Shown piece by piece: positions 9,222 through 17,299 of a stretch of DNA of 64,000 nucleotides; within the stretch, counting starts at the first letter, position 1, and the number at the start of each line of letters is the position of its first letter. Both the position numbers and the translations under genes were made by a program. This stretch comes from Arthrobacter sp. PAMC25564 (GTDB lineage: Bacteria > Actinomycetota > Actinomycetes > Actinomycetales > Micrococcaceae), in NCBI RefSeq assembly GCF_004798705.1, contig NZ_CP039290.1, positions 2,356,001 to 2,420,000 on the forward strand. The letters are read 5' to 3'. The notes under the pieces were generated by a model. It did no database searches. It worked only from the letters and a program-made list of their open reading frames with translations, and was not told where the DNA came from.

Positions 9222-9532
9222 CACCCGCTGCTAGGTTGTGACAATTTCCGAGCGCGGGATGCTCGTGGGGCGGCGTGGATTTCTTCGAATTACGAACCGC
9301 GGATCGATGGCTTATGGAACCAGAAACGCAAGCGGAGGGCAGGATCACGGTGACTTCGATCGGGCGCAGAGTTATCTTCTCCACCGGTTTCCGCCAAGTA
9401 ACCCTAGGTCTCACATCTTCTTCTTGCTATGCCTCGAGGATCCCGCGCCAGACCGCCTGAGCTGCTATCACGGGTGTGCGTACCCGGCCGGATCCTGGCT
9501 GGCTAGGCTTTATCCATGGACGGGAGCCAGCC

Positions 9533-10185
9533 ATGACCGAACGGACCTACCCGCAGGGCGTCCCATGTTGGATCGATACCGAGCAGCCTGACGTCGAGGC
9601 GGCCGCCGAGTTCTACGCCGGACTCTTCGGCTGGACATTCGAGGACGTCATGCCGCCGGGAGCGCCGGGCCGTTACTTGATAGCAAAGCTCGGCGGCCAG
9701 GATATCGGTGGGATGGCCAGCACCCAGGAGGGCGCCGCGGTGTGGAGTACCTACGTGGCTGTCGAGGACGCGGATGCCGCAGTTGAGCGGCTGGTCGCCG
9801 CCGGCGCCACGGTGCGATCGGCGCCTGCCGATGCCGGAGAAGGCGGGCGCAGCGCGGCGCTGACCGATCCGGAGGGCGCCGAATTCCGCCTCTGGCAGGC
9901 TAAGCGACGCTTAGGGGCACAAGTGGTCAACCAGCCGGGTGCCTGGCCGCCCCACCCGGCTTCGAGGACGCGATTGCCTGGATCGCGACCACGGCCCCCG
10001 ACGAACCGCCGCACTGGCACGTCTCGTTCACCGTTGCCGACCGGGATCAGACGGTGGTTGAGGCCACGCGACTCGGCGCACAAGTCCTTAGCCAAAACGA
10101 GACCGGGTGGGCGCGCACGGCACTGATCCGGGACCCCCGGGGGGCGGAGTTCACTGCCAGCCAGTTCGCGCCCCTGTCGGGATGA
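9533..10185 (+). pseudogene. VOC/glyoxalase family protein, second domain deleted and frameshifted
   Basis: The first VOC domain is intact from ATG 9533 (QGVPCWIDTEQPDVEAAAEF to FRLWQAKRRLGAQVVNQPG). In two-domain relatives this is followed by a second FYxxxFGW-type domain. Here the sequence jumps after VNQPGAW into a different frame, in which DEPPHWHVSFTVADRDQTVV and RDPRGAEFTASQFAPLSG (the end of a second VOC domain) can be read to a TGA at 10183. About the first half of domain two is therefore missing and the remainder is out of frame. In the original frame translation runs on to 10126 with an Arg/Pro-rich tail. The first domain alone might still fold. Confidence 0.75.
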
Positions 10186-10212
10186 GCGGTCCTGTCGGGA
10201 TGAGCGGTCCTG
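10173..10212. repeat. 18 bp tandem duplication at the end of the VOC remnant
   Basis: CCTGTCGGGATGAGCGGT occurs twice in direct succession (10173-10190 and 10191-10208), followed by a further CCTG. It covers the stop codon of the VOC remnant, duplicating its last residues outside the frame. Confidence 0.9.
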
Positions 10213-10262
10213 CAACATGCGGCAGCCCCGGTCTGCTTCCCCGAGAGGAAGCCCCGGCCCAG

Positions 10263-11111
10263 TCAGCCCTGGCGGTTCGTGCCGAGAATGGTGACGTCCA
10301 GGGGCATGCGGTTGGCGCGACGCAAGCGTCCGGCCAGCAGATTGCGCACCCCGTGGGTCACCATGGTCCTCTTGGTCAGATACCGGAACTCGGCGGCGTC
10401 CGACGTTACGAGGTCCAGGAGAGGGCGAGCTGCGTCGTCTGGGGTCTGTCCCCACAGTCCGACAACGATCTGCAGACCGCCCAGTCGATGCTCGTACCCG
10501 GGCTGGGACGTGACGTGCCCCAGCAGGTCGGTCATCACTAGGCCCGGGTTCATGCCATGTACGCGTACGCCGGTGCCTCTGGTCTCCTGCCGCAATGTCT
10601 CGGTGAATTGGCGGACCCATCGCTTGCTCGACGCATATGCGTTCTGCAGTGCCACGGGTCCCCGGTCGCCTTGGCCGTATACGTTGACGAGGTCGCCGCT
10701 GCCTTGGCCTAGGAACACCGGCAATGCGACCCGCGAGCCGTGGAAGGTGCCGAGGATGTTTGTGCGCACCACCTGCGTGAAGTCGTCGACCGGAGTGGAT
10801 GCCGTCGGCCCGAAGACGCCGGAGGTTCCGGCGTTGTTGACCCAGATGTCGAGCGTCCCGTGGCTGAGGGCCTCGTCGCGCAGCGCCTCGACGTCGGCCA
10901 GCTCGCCGGTGTCGCAGCGGCGTCCGGACACTGCGATCCCTTCCGCGAGCAGCCGCTCGACGGCGGCCGCGACGTCGTCGTCGGATCTGGACGCGAGAAC
11001 CACCGTCGCGCCTTGATGTCCCAGCAGCCGGCCCATGGCCAATCCCAGACCGCGTGTCGAGCCAGTCACGACTGCCACGCGCCCGCGGAGGACGTCTCGT
11101 TGCGAACCCAT
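10263..11111 (-). CDS. Short-chain dehydrogenase/reductase (SDR)
   Basis: This 282-residue NAD(P)-dependent oxidoreductase has a Rossmann motif, VTGSTRGLGLAMG, near residue 16, the structural NNAG near residue 93, and the catalytic YASSK with an upstream catalytic-Ser position replaced by Asn-Val-Tyr (VNVYGQG). It ends with a PGLVMTDLL segment typical of classical SDRs. The substrate is unknown. The gene lies on the minus strand between the two RAE leaders, and its start is about 60 bases from the second leader, so its promoter probably points away from the monooxygenase gene. It is complete. Confidence 0.85.
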   Translation of the reverse strand: MGSQRDVLRGRVAVVTGSTRGLGLAMGRLLGHQGATVVLASRSDDDVAAAVERLLAEGIAVSGRRCDTGELADVEALRDEALSHGTLDIWVNNAGTSGVFGPTASTPVDDFTQVVRTNILGTFHGSRVALPVFLGQGSGDLVNVYGQGDRGPVALQNAYASSKRWVRQFTETLRQETRGTGVRVHGMNPGLVMTDLLGHVTSQPGYEHRLGGLQIVVGLWGQTPDDAARPLLDLVTSDAAEFRYLTKRTMVTHGVRNLLAGRLRRANRMPLDVTILGTNRQG

Positions 11112-11171
11112 GCCTCTCTCATACGCGGAGCGGCCGCGGAGAGCAAGAGCCCCGGCGTGACGACAGTGAAG

Positions 11172-11314
11172 GCTGGCGCTGTTTGTCCCGCCACTTCCAA
11201 TCTATCGCGCACAAGGGGGCTTGCGGCAAGGCCCCTGTGATGCCTCAAACTGGCTCAGACGTGCCGGAAGACGTGCCCGGAAGAATGCACGGAAAAGGCT
11301 TGGAGAGGCGGGGG
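11172..11314 (+). repeat. RAE-containing leader, copy 2 (direct repeat)
   Basis: This copy matches 9078-9221 and lies immediately before the rifampin-monooxygenase-like gene, so it is the functional-looking member of the pair. It contains the RAE at 11216-11235 and a purine-rich RBS region (TTGGAGAGGCGGGGG) about 11 bases before ATG 11320. The equivalent RBS-like sequence is kept in copy 1, although no gene follows it there. Confidence 0.85.
11216..11235 (+). promoter_or_regulatory. Rifamycin-associated element (RAE), copy 2, upstream of rox
   Basis: The same 20-base near-palindrome as at 9122 occurs here, 84 bases before the monooxygenase start. In rifamycin-inactivating loci of actinomycetes (rox, arr, rph, rgt) an RAE is the conserved upstream element linked to rifamycin-induced expression. 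Its TTGCGG could serve as part of a -35 region, but I cannot place the promoter with confidence. Confidence 0.8.
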
Positions 11315-11320
11315 CTGTGA
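11240..11320 (+). CDS. Possible 26-residue leader peptide overlapping rox
   Basis: ATG 11240, five bases after the RAE, opens a frame beginning MPQTGSDVPEDVPG. It ends at a TGA (11318-11320) overlapping the rox ATG as TGATG. Such overlap would allow translational coupling or leader control. In leader copy 1 the same ATG starts MPQTGSDVPG but small indels change the frame and it runs to 9241. There is no convincing RBS, and the transcription start may lie downstream of the ATG. Treat this as a hypothesis. Confidence 0.25.
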   Translation: MPQTGSDVPEDVPGRMHGKGLERRGL

Positions 11321-12777
11321 TGGTTGATGTGATCGTTGCCGGCGGCGGCCCGACCGGGATGATGCTGGCCGGCGAGCTGGCGCTGGCGGGGGTGGATGCG
11401 GCGATTGTGGAGCGCCGCACGACGCCGGAACTGGTGGGCTCGCGTGCGGGCGGGTTCCACTCGCGGACGATCGAGATCCTCGATCAGCGAGGCATCGCCG
11501 ACCGGTTCCTCGCCGAGGGCAAGACCGTCCAGGCGGCGTTCTTCGGGACCACGACGCTGGACGTGAGCGACTTTCCTACCCGGCACCCTTACACGCTCGG
11601 CCTGTGGCAGAACCATATTGAGCGGATCCTGGCCGGCTGGATCGAGGAGCTGGGTGTGCCGGTCCACCGCGGGCTCGAGGTGTCCGGCTTCGCCCAGGAC
11701 GGCAGCGGGGTGGACGTGCAGCTCGCCGACGGCGGGACGATGCGCGCGCTGTACCTGGTCGGCGCCGACGGCGGGCGAAGTGCTGTCCGCAAGGCGGCCG
11801 GCATCGGGTTCCCAGGCTGGGATGCGACAAGGAGCAGCCTGATCGCCGAAGTGGAGGTGACCGAAGAGACGCCCGCCGGCGCCCGCATCGACGAGGTGGG
11901 GATCCACGGGCTTCACCTGATGGAGGACGGGCGAACCATGCGGGTAATCGTGACCGAGAAGCAACTCGGACCGGCCACCGAGCCCACCCTGGCTGACCTC
12001 GGCAAGGCGCTGACCGAGGTGTACGGCACCGACTTCGGGGTCCATACGCCGACATGGATCTCGCGGTTCACCGACGCCACGCGGCAGGCCGCGGCCTACC
12101 GCAGCGGCCGCGTGCTGCTGGCCGGGGACGCCGCGCACATCCATGCTCCTTCGGGCGGGCAGGGGATCGGGCTCGGCATCCAGGACGCCGTGAACCTAGG
12201 CTGGAAGGTCTCAGAGGTCGTAAAGGGCATTGCGCCGGACAGCCTGCTGGACACCTATCACGCCGAGCGGCACCCCGCCGGAGCCCGGGCACTGAAGCAC
12301 ACGATGGCGCAGTCGCTCATGCAGCGGGCCGACCCGCGCATCGGCGCGTTGGCCGACACCGTGGCTGGCCTGCTGACGATCGATGAGGCCCGGAAGCGGC
12401 TGGCCGGGCTCATCTCCGGCCTGGACGTCCGCTACGACTTCGGTGATGGGCACCCACTGCTGGGGCGCCGCATGCCCGATCTCGACGTCGTCACCGCCAA
12501 CGGCCCGCTGCGCGTGTTCACCCTCCTGCACGATGCCCGTGCGGTGCTGCTCAACCTCCGCGCGCCGGGCAGCATCGACCCGGGGCCGTGGGCGGACCGG
12601 GTGCAGTTGGTGGATGCCACGTACGACGGCGGCTGGGAGCTTCCGGTGATCGGTTCAGTCAGCGCTCCTGCGGCCGTGTTGATCCGGCCGGACGGGCATG
12701 TGGCGTGGACGGGTGACGGGACCCAGCGGGGGCTGGAGGACGCGCTGGCCCGCTGGTTCGGTCCTGCACGGCGTTAA
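11320..12777 (+). CDS. rox: Rifampin monooxygenase-like FAD-dependent hydroxylase
   Basis: This 485-residue class A flavoprotein monooxygenase starts at ATG 11320 (MVDVIVAGGGPTG). It carries the FAD Rossmann GGGPTGMMLAGELALAG at the N-terminus, the DG motif VGADGGRSAVRKAAG near residue 150, and the GD motif GRVLLAGDAAHIHAPSGGQG near 265. A C-terminal thioredoxin-like domain ends in VLIRPDGHVAW. Order and motifs fit the Rox group, which oxidises and inactivates rifamycins. The RAE immediately upstream supports that role over a polyketide hydroxylase role. The gene seems monocistronic and complete. Substrate specificity is inferred, not shown. Confidence 0.78.
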   Translation: MVDVIVAGGGPTGMMLAGELALAGVDAAIVERRTTPELVGSRAGGFHSRTIEILDQRGIADRFLAEGKTVQAAFFGTTTLDVSDFPTRHPYTLGLWQNHIERILAGWIEELGVPVHRGLEVSGFAQDGSGVDVQLADGGTMRALYLVGADGGRSAVRKAAGIGFPGWDATRSSLIAEVEVTEETPAGARIDEVGIHGLHLMEDGRTMRVIVTEKQLGPATEPTLADLGKALTEVYGTDFGVHTPTWISRFTDATRQAAAYRSGRVLLAGDAAHIHAPSGGQGIGLGIQDAVNLGWKVSEVVKGIAPDSLLDTYHAERHPAGARALKHTMAQSLMQRADPRIGALADTVAGLLTIDEARKRLAGLISGLDVRYDFGDGHPLLGRRMPDLDVVTANGPLRVFTLLHDARAVLLNLRAPGSIDPGPWADRVQLVDATYDGGWELPVIGSVSAPAAVLIRPDGHVAWTGDGTQRGLEDALARWFGPARR

Positions 12778-12910
12778 CGCCCCGCTATATGGATGCGAAG
12801 GCCGCCACAAAGCTTCGCGTTCGGTGGCGCGTTTTCCGGCCGCGGCCTTGGGGAGCGGTGGCACGTCCTCGCGTTAGCATTGGTCCCAACAGGTCTTATC
12901 AGGAGGATGC

Positions 12911-13375
12911 ATGCCCTACATCGTTGACTTCGAGAAGGTTTCCACTGTCGGATTGGAATCGTCTCCGGTCGCCGAGGCCCTCGCCGGGTTGCGCGCCAAC
13001 GAGGCCCGCTATTACCGGAACAAGTACGACCACGTCTTCAAAGTGAGCCCCGCAAGCGAGGTGCCGGAGGTGGTCGACCGGGTGGGCCGGATACTCCGGG
13101 ACGAGCGTGACATCGTCATCGGCTCCCTCCCGCTGGAAGCGACCGCCTTCGAAGTTGACGGTCTGCGGATGGCCTACGTCTTTTACGAGTCGGGGCTGTC
13201 GATCAACGTCATGTACAGCATCGACGACGGCGGGAAGCGCGCGGTCGGGTTCAAACTCGCCGACGGCATGGACATTCCGGAGGAACTGGAATCCCGATTC
13301 AAGTTCGCCCGCCAAAAATCGAAGCTGGCGGGCGTCATCCGAGGCTCCTACTTCGTGATCAAGGGCGAGTACTGA
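12911..13375 (+). CDS. Conserved hypothetical protein (154 aa)
   Basis: ATG 12911 follows a strong RBS (AGGAGG, six bases away). The 154-residue soluble protein starts MPYIVDFEKVSTVGLE, has no signal peptide, membrane segment or cysteine-rich motif, and alternates charged and hydrophobic residues as a compact alpha/beta domain would. I recognise no catalytic motif and assign no function. It stands alone between rox and a convergent SnoaL-like gene. Confidence 0.75.
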   Translation: MPYIVDFEKVSTVGLESSPVAEALAGLRANEARYYRNKYDHVFKVSPASEVPEVVDRVGRILRDERDIVIGSLPLEATAFEVDGLRMAYVFYESGLSINVMYSIDDGGKRAVGFKLADGMDIPEELESRFKFARQKSKLAGVIRGSYFVIKGEY

Positions 13376-13466
13376 CCGCCCTCACCGCCGCATCTGACCG
13401 CTTAGAGCTGACGTTCGGCGCCCGGTCTGGGCCGGTCCGGATCCACGAGCCGCTGAGCCGCGATTC

Positions 13467-13859
13467 TTATTCGGACGGCGGCGCCGGCGCGTTCAGCGCC
13501 TCGTTGACGGGGGCGAAGGCGGCCCGATCCAGGACAAGTTCGATCTCGCGGATTTTGCCTGCGTTGATTGTCAGCAATTCGATGCACCTGACAGCACCAG
13601 CAGCCGTATCGGTGATGAAGTCATACACGACGCAGGCACGGTCTTCCGCGGTGAAGACCTCCCGGATCTCGTTGCTGACCAGCACCGGGAGAAGGCGCTT
13701 GAGCGCCGTGGTCCAGCCGGCCTTGTCGAGAGTGGTGCCAGCGAAGGTGGCTACAAGATCGTCACCGAGCAGGTTTTCAACGGTGTCCATATCGTGGGAG
13801 CCAACGGCCTCGATGTAGGAGCGTGCCATTCTGTCGAGGCTGGAGGCCTGCATGAGCAT
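13467..13859 (-). CDS. SnoaL/NTF2-like domain protein
   Basis: This 130-residue protein fits the cone-shaped NTF2 fold. It has an N-terminal helix (ARSYIEAVGSHDMDTVENLL), then a strand segment DDLVATFAGTTLDKAGW, and alternating beta strands ending ELLTINAGKIREIELVLD. Relatives include SnoaL-type cyclases, limonene-epoxide hydrolases and many uncharacterised ligand-binding proteins. The sequence does not decide between them. It lies just downstream of, and in the same direction as, the etf/cytochrome b cluster, but about 80 bases away, so membership in that operon is uncertain. Confidence 0.7.
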   Translation of the reverse strand: MLMQASSLDRMARSYIEAVGSHDMDTVENLLGDDLVATFAGTTLDKAGWTTALKRLLPVLVSNEIREVFTAEDRACVVYDFITDTAAGAVRCIELLTINAGKIREIELVLDRAAFAPVNEALNAPAPPSE

Positions 13860-13940
13860 TCCTTCCGTGTGCGGGTGGAGCCCAGCTAGCGGCCCCGGGT
13901 CCAGCCAGAATACCTGGTGTCCACCTCGTTTCTCCGAAGC

Positions 13941-15359
13941 CTAGCGGCTGCTCACCTGGCCGGACAGCTTCGCGATGGGTGCGAGCAGGAGCGGGCGGGC
14001 GGCGTACCACCCGGCAACGGTGATGGCGATGGCAGCCGCGAAGAGCCAGAACCCGGTCCAGTTCACCACGTCGGTGCCGCCGAACATGTGGTTCAGGTTG
14101 CGCAGCGCACCGGTCGAGAACACCAGGAACACGTGGATGAGAATGAACAGCACGAAAAACAGCATCGTCGGGAAGTGGATCGCGCGCGCAGCCTCCACCG
14201 GGTAGGCCTTGTTCAGCGTCTTCGCGTCCTTCGGCCAGAACTCGCTCATGCGCACACCCGTGATCGCCGCGAGCGGGGCCGCAATGAACACCACCAGGAA
14301 GTACATGAGCTGCTGCAGGCTGTTGTAATTCACCCAGCCCGTCTCCACGGGCCAGTCGAGTGTCATGTACTGCAGCAGCGCGGAGAGCGCGTTCGGGAAC
14401 ACCTCCCAACTGGTCGGTACGATCCGCATCCAGTGGCCTGAGGCAAACAGCAGCACCACAAAGATGAGGCCGTTGGCCAGCCACAAAATGTCGAGCGACT
14501 GGTGCAGCCACAGGTTGATGCTGATTTTCTTGCCACCGCCCTTCGGCGTCCAGAACGCCGGCGGCTTCTGCTGGGCGCGCACCTGATAGCCGGAGCGGAT
14601 GATGAGCACGATCAGGAAGATGTTCAGGAAGTGCGCCCACTGCGCCCACCATGGGAAGCCGGACTCCGCCGTCTCGGGCAGCTGATACGCGCCGGGGTAC
14701 CTCTGGAGGAACCCTGGCACGCCCGGCAGGGTCGTCACACCGCGCGCGGCGAGCACAAGAATCGCTGCGGCGGCCACGGCGCCAACGGCGAGGAGCACCA
14801 CGCGCTTGATCCACTGACCCAGGGTGCGTGAACCGTAGAGCCTTGCCTCGGCCTTTGGCCTCACGGGCTTTTCAGCGGCAACCGCCTTCGGGACAGGCAG
14901 TGCTGGAGGCACGACGGCGGCAGGCGCCGAGGGTGCCTCACTCACCACGGCCGGTGCTTCAGGCGCGGCAACGGCGGGCGCCGCGGTTTCGGCAGTCGCC
15001 GCAGCCGGTGCCTGAGCGGCAGTTGCGGTGACTGCCGGGGCGACAGCCGTTGTAGCAACTGAGGGCGCGAATCCTTCGGGCGGCCACGGTTCACCACCGG
15101 GGACACGGGGAAGCCCGCGACGAAGTGAGGTGGTTCCCGCCGTCGTCGTGGCCGGTGCGGTGGCCGGAGCAGCCGCAGGCGGTGCCGGCGCTGCTTGTGC
15201 TGCAGCACTGGCTTCTGCGGGCGGCGCGGGTGTGGCGACTGCGGCGGGAGCCCCGGACAGGGCCGCCACTGATACCGGAACCTCGCCCGCAGGTGGCCAA
15301 GGCTCGCCGCCCTGCACGCGCGGCAGGCCCCGCCGAATAGCCCCAGACTGAGTTGCCAT
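13941..15359 (-). CDS. Membrane di-heme cytochrome b linked to ETF
   Basis: This protein has 472 residues from ATG 15359; GTG 15362 overlapping the etfA stop is the alternative. The first 170 or so residues are an Ala/Pro-rich linker with two copies of the motif RRGLPRV-GGEPWPP, about 65 residues apart. The rest is a polytopic domain with about six helices. His residues in WAHFLNIF, LWLHQSLDIL, ARAIHFPTML and ILIHVFLVF are placed to bind two b hemes, as in FdnI/cytochrome b561-type subunits. Adjacency to etfA and etfB (2 bp gap) suggests it passes electrons from the flavoprotein to membrane quinone, in place of ETF:quinone oxidoreductase. That role is inferred. Confidence 0.8.
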   Translation of the reverse strand: MATQSGAIRRGLPRVQGGEPWPPAGEVPVSVAALSGAPAAVATPAPPAEASAAAQAAPAPPAAAPATAPATTTAGTTSLRRGLPRVPGGEPWPPEGFAPSVATTAVAPAVTATAAQAPAAATAETAAPAVAAPEAPAVVSEAPSAPAAVVPPALPVPKAVAAEKPVRPKAEARLYGSRTLGQWIKRVVLLAVGAVAAAAILVLAARGVTTLPGVPGFLQRYPGAYQLPETAESGFPWWAQWAHFLNIFLIVLIIRSGYQVRAQQKPPAFWTPKGGGKKISINLWLHQSLDILWLANGLIFVVLLFASGHWMRIVPTSWEVFPNALSALLQYMTLDWPVETGWVNYNSLQQLMYFLVVFIAAPLAAITGVRMSEFWPKDAKTLNKAYPVEAARAIHFPTMLFFVLFILIHVFLVFSTGALRNLNHMFGGTDVVNWTGFWLFAAAIAITVAGWYAARPLLLAPIAKLSGQVSSR

Positions 15360-15361
15360 CA

Positions 15362-16345
15362 CTACTTCTTCCGAGCCTCAAGTGCGCTGATCAGTTGGGG
15401 TACAACCTTGAAGAGGTCGCCCACCACACCAAAGTCGGCGACCTCGAAGATCGGTGCGTCCCCATCCTTGTTGATGGCGACGATCGTCTTCGCGGTCTGC
15501 ATGCCGGCCCGGTGCTGAATCGCGCCGGATATGCCCAGCGCGACATACAGCTGTGGTGACACTGAAACCCCGGTCTGGCCGACCTGATGCGACGTCGGGA
15601 TGTATCCTGCATCCACCGCGGCCCGCGAAGCACCAACGGCAGCGCCGAGTGTATCGGCGAGCTGTCCAACGAGGGCGAACTGTTCCTCCGACCCGAGGCC
15701 GCGGCCACCCGCGACAACCTTTGCGGCACCACGCAGTTCCGGCCGCGAGGTGGCGGCAACTGCCTCCTCGAACGAGTCGATCCGCGCGGCCGGCTTCCCG
15801 GAGGGCGTCACTGCCAAGGTCTCCGACGCTGGCGGCTGAGCCGTAGCACGCGCATCGATGGAGCCCTGGCGGACAGTAATTACCGGCGCCCCAAACGTGG
15901 ACGTTGACGTGACATTGTAGGCGCCGCCATAGACGGAGTGGTGTGCCACGATGCCCTCGTCATCACGTGAGACACCGATCGCATCGGCGGAAATCGCCGC
16001 ATGCGAACGAACAGCATAACGGCCAGCAAGGTCGCGCCCGTTCAGGGAATGCGAAATCAGGATCGCGTCTGGCTGAACCTGTTCCACTGCGGCGGCAAGC
16101 GCGTCAACGCCCGGCACGCCGAGCGCGGAAGGATCCGGACTCTCCACGATCAGGACGCGCGTGGCACCAAGGACCGCGGCCTCCGCGGCGGCGGCGGTCC
16201 CTGCGCTGGGTGGGGCAAGTACCAATGCAATAGGCGTGCCAACTGCAGCGGCAGCGCCGAGGAGTCCGGCCGCGGCCTTCTCGGGTTCACCGGATGCCAG
16301 GGTTTCCACGACGACGAGGATGGCGTCACGAGGGAAATCGGTCAT
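15362..16345 (-). CDS. etfA: Electron transfer flavoprotein alpha subunit
   Basis: This 327-residue FixB/EtfA protein has an N-terminal alpha/beta domain and a C-terminal FAD-binding domain. The ETF alpha signature [29 protein letters not shown] is complete (given here in part: [20 protein letters not shown]), with the preceding [10 protein letters not shown] and [12 protein letters not shown] contacts. It lies 11 bases downstream of etfB and its stop abuts the cytochrome b start, so the three genes form one operon. It pairs with EtfB as a heterodimer in the cytoplasm, accepting electrons from dehydrogenases. Confidence 0.93.
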   Translation of the reverse strand: MTDFPRDAILVVVETLASGEPEKAAAGLLGAAAAVGTPIALVLAPPSAGTAAAAEAAVLGATRVLIVESPDPSALGVPGVDALAAAVEQVQPDAILISHSLNGRDLAGRYAVRSHAAISADAIGVSRDDEGIVAHHSVYGGAYNVTSTSTFGAPVITVRQGSIDARATAQPPASETLAVTPSGKPAARIDSFEEAVAATSRPELRGAAKVVAGGRGLGSEEQFALVGQLADTLGAAVGASRAAVDAGYIPTSHQVGQTGVSVSPQLYVALGISGAIQHRAGMQTAKTIVAINKDGDAPIFEVADFGVVGDLFKVVPQLISALEARKK

Positions 16346-16356
16346 GTCGTTCTTCC

Positions 16357-17133
16357 CTACGCCAGTCGGTTTTCGATAAGGAACCCAGCGAGTTTCTCGC
16401 CGGCATCACCCTCGTCAATGATCTTGACCCCCGCCGCACGCGGGGGCTTCTCTGCAACGGCCAGCATGATTGAACGCGCCACTTCCGGATTGTCGGCCGT
16501 GATCCCCAGGTCTGCGAGGGTCAGCGTCTCAAGCGGCTTCTTCTTCGCGGCCATAATTCCCTTGAAGTTCGGGAAGCGCGGCCCGGGAAGCGACTCGGTA
16601 ATGGAAATCACCGCCGGCAGATTCGCTGATACCTTCTGCACCCCGGATTCAACGGGCCTGGTGCCGGACACGGCGCCGTCGCTGATCTCCACAGAGCTGA
16701 GGCCGGTAGCAAGCGGCACGTCAAGCAATTCCGCAAGCATCGCGGGAATCATGCCGCCGCTTCCGTCGGTGGAGACGTTGCCGGTGATCACCAGGTCAAA
16801 CCCAACGCGACGGATCGCTGCTGCGAGGGTTTCGGCGGTCAGTCCAAGATCCGCACCCCGGAGCGCCTCGTCAAAGATGTGGGTGGCGCTGCCCGCGCCC
16901 ATCGCAAGCGCCTTGCGTATCGTTGCCGTCGCACCCTCGGGGGCGAGGGAGAAGACTGCGACCTCAGTGCCCTCGTTCGCGTCTGCGTATTTCAGTGCCA
17001 GCTCCAAGGCCCGCTCACCAATCTCATCAATGACTGCCTCGCTGGCCCCTCGATCCGCGAGGCCTGTTTCAAGGTTCAATTTTCGGTCCCCGTACGTGTC
17101 GGGGACCTCCTTTACTAGGACGATAATCTTCAT
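16357..17133 (-). CDS. etfB: Electron transfer flavoprotein beta subunit
   Basis: This 258-residue protein starts at ATG 17133 ([20 protein letters not shown]), with AGGAAGAG about eight bases upstream. EtfB features include the AMP/FAD-binding segment [22 protein letters not shown], the [28 protein letters not shown] stretch (only the first part need be compared), and a loop with alternating charged residues. It is the first gene of the etfB-etfA-cytochrome b operon. A longer upstream extension is open but has no RBS and is not ETF-like. Confidence 0.93.
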   Translation of the reverse strand: MKIIVLVKEVPDTYGDRKLNLETGLADRGASEAVIDEIGERALELALKYADANEGTEVAVFSLAPEGATATIRKALAMGAGSATHIFDEALRGADLGLTAETLAAAIRRVGFDLVITGNVSTDGSGGMIPAMLAELLDVPLATGLSSVEISDGAVSGTRPVESGVQKVSANLPAVISITESLPGPRFPNFKGIMAAKKKPLETLTLADLGITADNPEVARSIMLAVAEKPPRAAGVKIIDEGDAGEKLAGFLIENRLA

Positions 17134-17299
17134 CGATGGCTCTTCCTGTGGCGGGCTTGTCTCCATCGAGGAGACATGCCGAATCTCCATAGAGTCTACG
17201 AAAGTGGGGCCCGTCCTGGCTGACCGAGCCCGTGTCGCGAATTGAAGTGCCGCTGTCAATGCACAGGAAACGCTGTGTCGCTCGCGACGCTAGGTGGGG

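Larger units (their letters stand above)
8937..9532. other. Intergenic region carrying the first RAE leader
   Basis: This region holds leader copy 1 (9078-9221). Downstream of it, 9241-9532 contains only short frames without RBS or known motifs. In the equivalent place after copy 2 the monooxygenase gene begins. Here the leader sequence is followed by unrelated DNA and then by the broken VOC gene. Confidence 0.55.

Noticed and set aside
9078..11314. The two leaders as ends of an insertion sequence or integron
   Set aside because: No transposase or integrase, no terminal inverted repeats and no target-site duplication; the shared part is a promoter/leader with an RAE.
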